From the NCBI GenBank assembly GCA_038229595.1, contig JBBROH010000090.1:1-16296 (forward strand): a stretch of DNA of 16,296 nucleotides, in the 5' to 3' direction. A program made the position numbers and the translations under genes. Source of the DNA: JBBROH01 sp038229595. GTDB lineage: Bacteria > Chloroflexota > Chloroflexia > QHBQ01. Position 1 is the stretch's first letter. Each line of letters begins with the position of its first letter. A model generated the notes under the pieces. That model was not told the origin of the DNA. It did no database searches and worked only from the letters and a program-made list of their open reading frames with translations. This document shows, in pieces, positions 13,462 to 16,296 of the stretch.

Positions 13462-14061
13462 GCTCTCTGCCGCGATGTAGGCGATTACCGCATCTGGTAG
13501 CTGGTAGCGGATCGAAAGGAGGGCAGCCACCCGACGGCGTAGCTCCGTCGAACTGATGTCGAGCAGGGGGCCGTCGGTGAGGATGGTAACTCGTTCGTGG
13601 GCGGGGGGCAGCGCAGCGTACAACTGGCTGAAGTCGAGGCTGTTGCCGGGGCGGATCAGCCCGACCATGTGGGCCAGTTCGAGGATGCGGCCTGGTTCGC
13701 GCCAGCGGGTCAGTTTCGCCAACGCGTCTATACCAATGATGAAGTAGAGTTCGCTATCTGGCATATCAGCTTGTAGGCGAGCGAGCAGGTCAACGGTGTA
13801 GGAGGGGCTGCACTCCAGGTCGCGTTCACTAACCCCGAAGTGGGGGTTGTCCTGCACAGCCAGGTGGGTCATTGCCAGGCGGTGGCGGGCGGGGCTGGTG
13901 GGTCGATCTGCCTTGAGCGGATTGCCAGCGGCGGGGGCGAAGATCACCTGCTCCAGGCCCAGGCGCACCCTTGCTTCCTCGGCAATAGCGAGATGGGCAT
14001 AGTGGGGTGGGTCGAAGGTGCCGCCCAGGATGCCGACTCTGCGCGGTGTGAGCGCATTCAC
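13444..14061 (-). CDS. nadD: Nicotinate-nucleotide adenylyltransferase
   Basis: Joins nicotinate mononucleotide and ATP to deamido-NAD in NAD synthesis. The nucleotidyltransferase signature GGTFDPPHYAHL is at residues 13-24, the late ISSTELRRR segment that binds ATP phosphates is near 168-176, and the SPSYTVDLL and FIIGIDALAKLTRW segments fit the NadD family. The 205-residue length is normal. The start is GTG at 14061; it overlaps the MscS stop in GTGA, a four-base overlap that implies translational coupling, and no ATG is available near the signature. It is the last gene of a HAD-MscS-nadD run on the minus strand. Confidence 0.95.
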   Translation of the reverse strand: MNALTPRRVGILGGTFDPPHYAHLAIAEEARVRLGLEQVIFAPAAGNPLKADRPTSPARHRLAMTHLAVQDNPHFGVSERDLECSPSYTVDLLARLQADMPDSELYFIIGIDALAKLTRWREPGRILELAHMVGLIRPGNSLDFSQLYAALPPAHERVTILTDGPLLDISSTELRRRVAALLSIRYQLPDAVIAYIAAESLYRAV

Positions 14062-14828
14062 TTCAGCACGATCTCGGCGGCGGGGAACTCGCGGCTGACT
14101 GCCGCCACCACTGCCGGGCCGACTACCACGCTGGCCGCCGTCCAGTAGGTGACGCGTAGCTTGATACCCTGGATCGTAATGCTGTCCACCGTGGTCTGGG
14201 GGCTAGGACTGACAGCGATCTGCTCAAACCCGGCCAGCACCTTGGTCACCCGCGCCAGTGCCTCGTCCAACGGTAGGTGGTTGGTCGTAATCTCCAGTTG
14301 ATCCTGCTGCAAATTGTAGATGCTCTCGTTAGTCATGATCTCGTTGAACACCACGCTGTTTGGCACGATCACCTGCGTCCCTTGCTCGGTTCGCAGCAAT
14401 GTTGTCCGCAACTCCACCGCCTGTACCGTCCCCGTCATCTCCCTAACCCGCACACTGTCGCCGATCCTAAAGGGCCGCTCGATCAGCAGGTAGAGACCGG
14501 CCACGAAGTTACGCAATACATCTTGCAAGGCGAGGGTAAGGGCGAGGCTGATCGCGCTGAGGAGGGTAAGCAGACCGCCACTGTCTACCCCGAAGATGCT
14601 GAGGATGATCAGGGTGCCGACCACCAGCAGACCCACGCGAGCGAGGTTGCCAAGCAGGGTCGCCAGATTGATGCTGAAGCGGCGACCAGCCAGCTTAAGG
14701 ATTAGCCGCTGAACCAGGCGAGCAAGCAGGATGATGATCAGCAGCACCACTGCTGCCTTGAGCAGGTTGAGCAGCAGCAGCACAGTCTGGTTGCGGAGGT
14801 CGTCGAAGGTGGGCAAGGTTGAGGGCAA
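14058..14828 (-). CDS. MscS-family small-conductance mechanosensitive channel
   Basis: Inner-membrane channel opening under membrane tension, 256 residues. Three membrane segments are visible: about 15-38, 64-81 and the pore helix 85-117, which ends in LALQDVLRNFVAGLYLLIE. The beta domain follows with ERPFRIGDSVRV, then TVQAVELRTTLLRT and the IVPNSVVFNE motif (about 154-163), then the C-terminal alpha/beta domain. The frame is open to 15041, but that part overlaps the HAD gene. A TTG at 14828 with AGGAGG (14835-14840) exactly 6 nt upstream is the convincing start, and the Shine-Dalgarno overlaps the HAD stop codon. It is shorter than E. coli MscS but has all core parts. Its stop overlaps the nadD start. 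Confidence 0.92.
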   Translation of the reverse strand: MPSTLPTFDDLRNQTVLLLLNLLKAAVVLLIIILLARLVQRLILKLAGRRFSINLATLLGNLARVGLLVVGTLIILSIFGVDSGGLLTLLSAISLALTLALQDVLRNFVAGLYLLIERPFRIGDSVRVREMTGTVQAVELRTTLLRTEQGTQVIVPNSVVFNEIMTNESIYNLQQDQLEITTNHLPLDEALARVTKVLAGFEQIAVSPSPQTTVDSITIQGIKLRVTYWTAASVVVGPAVVAAVSREFPAAEIVLK

Positions 14829-14838
14829 GGGGAGCCTC

Positions 14839-15342
14839 CTAGACGAGGGCCAGCACCTGCCGCAGGTCGGTGATCTCTGTCCCCTTCTGGCGGAAGGCAA
14901 CCCCCACACGCTCGGCCTGTTCACGGTGGCCGCGCCGGGGGTCATCATCCACAAAGACCGCCTCATTCGGCTGCACGCCAAGCTGCTGCACGATAGCGCG
15001 CAGCATATGCTCTTTGTCGGGGTTCCACTCGGCCACCACACAGTTGAAGTAGGGTTCGAGCCGCCAGGCCTTGAGTGCGCTATTGACTGGGCTGGGGTGG
15101 TTCCAGGTGCAGAGGGCGACCAGCACCCCGCGCTGCTTGAGCGTAGCCAGCACCTCGCGGGCTTCGGGGTAGAGTTCTACTCGCTTGTCGTCGCTGCGGA
15201 CGATCAGCGTGCTGTCGTCGGCGGCGAAGCGCAGGCCATTGTCGCCCTCCATGTCGCTAGCCCCATTATCAGAGATGCCCACCCCATCCGGCCCCTGCCA
15301 GAGCGTCTCATCACCATCAAAGATCACCAGCTTGTAGGCCAA
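14839..15342 (-). CDS. HAD-superfamily phosphatase, MDP-1/FkbH-like
   Basis: A 167-residue haloacid dehalogenase-fold protein. Motif I is FDGDETLW with nucleophile Asp 9 and acid/base Asp 11, motif II is around CTWNHPS (78-84), the motif III Lys is probably Lys 110 in NPDKEH, and motif IV is VFVDDDPRRG (129-138). The small insert after motif I and the LYPEAREVLATLKQRG context resemble magnesium-dependent phosphatase-1 and other class IIIC HAD proteins. Substrate unknown; a sugar- or protein-phosphate phosphatase or a damage-control role are possible. The start is TTG at 15342 with GGAGGG (15350-15355) 7 nt upstream. It is the first gene of the run with the mechanosensitive channel and nadD. 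Confidence 0.87.
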   Translation of the reverse strand: MAYKLVIFDGDETLWQGPDGVGISDNGASDMEGDNGLRFAADDSTLIVRSDDKRVELYPEAREVLATLKQRGVLVALCTWNHPSPVNSALKAWRLEPYFNCVVAEWNPDKEHMLRAIVQQLGVQPNEAVFVDDDPRRGHREQAERVGVAFRQKGTEITDLRQVLALV

Positions 15343-15389
15343 AGCACGTCCCTCCCCACCTATTTTGTGGCACCGCCGTCTGTGCTGCT

Positions 15390-15420
15390 ATTATAACACC
15401 AAACGTACCCTGATGGTAAA
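15390..15420 (-). promoter_or_regulatory. Promoter of the HAD-MscS-nadD operon
   Basis: Minus-strand TATAAT (15390-15395) is a perfect -10 about 48 nt before the HAD start. TTACCA (15414-15419, spacer 18) or TTTACC (15415-15420, spacer 19) serves as -35. Confidence 0.65.
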
Positions 15421-15438
15421 CACGTTTTCTGTTAACTT

Positions 15439-15906
15439 TCACAGGGTGCAGGCGGCAAAGAAGTCACGCATCAAGCGGCTGGCGGTCTCATAGTGGGTCT
15501 GCTGGACGAAGATGTGGTCGGTGGAGTAGGCAGAGACAACATAGAGCGGCACCCCCGCTGCGGCCAGCAGGCTGGCAAGCGGTGCAAGGTAGCCAGCCAC
15601 ATCCAGCGGCACTGTCACGCGCAGGGTCAGCCGCCGCCAGCCCTGCTCCTGCCCCTGCTGCTCAAACTCGTAGCTGGCAGCCAACCGCCGCCACATCGCG
15701 CTGGCGAGCAGTACGCTGACCTCTTGCGGCTCGACCATGATCGCTAGCGGCTCACCGCTGTACTCGTCGCCATCATACTCGGCGAGGGCAGCCAGCATGG
15801 TGCTGCGCTCACTCAGCGGCAGCTTCACCAGCGTGTAGTCTAGCGCGTCGCTCTCCAACTCGGTAGCGGCAAATAGGGAGCGCAGTCTCGGCTCAAGCTC
15901 GCTCAT
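15439..15906 (-). CDS. ACT-domain protein (ACT_7 type)
   Basis: A 155-residue soluble protein. Its C-terminal part, VPLDVAGYLAPLASLLAAAG followed by VPLYVVSAYSTDHIFVQQ, is the typical ACT_7 strand-helix-strand with the Y-x-TD-x-I/V-x-V ending; the first part may form a second, divergent ACT-like unit (LAIMVEPQEVSVLL). Such proteins commonly bind amino acids as small sensors, but the ligand here cannot be read from sequence. ATG at 15906 is preceded by AGGGGG. It lies 65 nt downstream of clpX and 96 nt upstream of the HAD gene, which has its own promoter. Confidence 0.87.
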   Translation of the reverse strand: MSELEPRLRSLFAATELESDALDYTLVKLPLSERSTMLAALAEYDGDEYSGEPLAIMVEPQEVSVLLASAMWRRLAASYEFEQQGQEQGWRRLTLRVTVPLDVAGYLAPLASLLAAAGVPLYVVSAYSTDHIFVQQTHYETASRLMRDFFAACTL

Positions 15907-15971
15907 CGCATCCCCCTTTAGACCATGTACAGACCATGCTGCGTCGCCAGGTCTGCTGCGCTCCTACTGGT

Positions 15972-16296
15972 TCAGGCCGCCGACTTCAAATCTTCGTTGG
16001 TCAGCAGCAGCGGCGGGTGCTTGCCCTCGATCACCCCACCGTCTACTACGCACTGGCGGATGCCCTCCAGCGAGGGTATGTCGTACATAACATTGAGCAG
16101 CACTTCCTCAATCGTGCTACGCAGGCCGCGTGCGCCGGTGCGCTGGCGCAGGGCTTTGTCGGCGGTGGCGAAGATCGCATCGTCGGTAAAGATCAACTCC
16201 ACCTTGTCCAGCAGGAAGAACTTCTGGTACTGGCGGATGATCGCATTCTTCGGCTCAACCAGGATACGCATCAGCATCTCGCGGTCGAGCGGTTGC
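15972..16296 (-). CDS. clpX: ATP-dependent Clp protease ATP-binding subunit ClpX, C-terminal part (runs off right edge)
   Basis: AAA+ unfoldase that feeds substrates to ClpP. Only the last 107 codons are in the window. The text LMRILVEPKNAIIRQYQKFF, VELIFTDDAIFATADKAL, RTGARGLRSTIEEVLLNVMY and DIPSLEGI matches the ClpX C-terminal small domain, including the sensor-2 Arg in GARGLRS. The frame is open to the window edge (QPLDREM precedes LMRIL), so the true start is outside; an internal ATG at 16277 is not the start. The C-terminus KSAA is of normal length. HslU is excluded by the wording of the GARGLRS region. Confidence 0.95.
   Translation of the reverse strand, partial: QPLDREMLMRILVEPKNAIIRQYQKFFLLDKVELIFTDDAIFATADKALRQRTGARGLRSTIEEVLLNVMYDIPSLEGIRQCVVDGGVIEGKHPPLLLTNEDLKSAA

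Noticed and set aside
15920..15938. Direct repeat AGACCATG twice, 11 bases apart, between clpX and the ACT gene
   Set aside because: It is too short to be distinguished from chance, and no operator partner or regulator was seen.
1..16296. CRISPR array, tRNA or rRNA genes, prophage or transposase genes
   Set aside because: No regularly spaced repeats, no tRNA-like cloverleaf with CCA-adjacent motifs, and no transposase, integrase or phage proteins were seen on either strand.

Overview
The window is a GC-rich, gene-dense bacterial segment. A tryptophan T-box leader, a DUF4177-like small protein, a GxxExxY protein and GUG/UUG-started genes next to clpX suggest Chloroflexota, probably class Chloroflexia. 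That is inference from gene style; there is no rRNA or marker gene to prove it.

Left half (1-7510, minus strand): a tryptophan biosynthesis transcription unit. A near-perfect sigma-70 promoter (TTGACA, 18 nt, TATAAT) drives a roughly 315-nt T-box riboswitch ending in a textbook terminator. It is followed by a class V aminotransferase-fold enzyme, trpE, trpG, trpD, an 88-residue DUF4177-like protein, a GxxExxY PD-(D/E)XK-like protein, trpS and the start of trpC, which runs off the left edge. The T-box reads UGG in its specifier region, and its acceptor-pairing tetranucleotide UGGC demands a tRNA with discriminator G, which fits tRNA-Trp. Low charged tRNA-Trp should therefore switch on both tryptophan synthesis and tryptophanyl-tRNA synthetase. 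The GxxExxY gene sits between 31-bp imperfect inverted repeats and looks like a small mobile or recently inserted cassette.

Middle (7512-10535, plus strand): a divergent operon whose promoter abuts the trp promoter. It encodes a small dimeric alpha/beta-barrel-like protein, an aldehyde dehydrogenase and an FMN-dependent 2-hydroxyacid oxidase/dehydrogenase, tightly packed. The last two could act in series (hydroxyaldehyde to hydroxyacid to oxoacid). Between 10536 and 11555 there is about 1 kb with little coding. It holds a strong nested hairpin and one small minus-strand ORF with a clear coding third-position bias.

Right part: a plus-strand pair (a Pro/Ala-rich protein of unknown function and a membrane-anchored phospholipase D-like protein with two intact HKD motifs) converges on a minus-strand operon of a HAD phosphatase, an MscS-type channel and nadD, all three starting with UUG or GUG. 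Upstream of that lie an ACT-domain protein and the C-terminal part of clpX, which runs off the right edge. No tRNA, rRNA, CRISPR array or recognisable transposase was seen.
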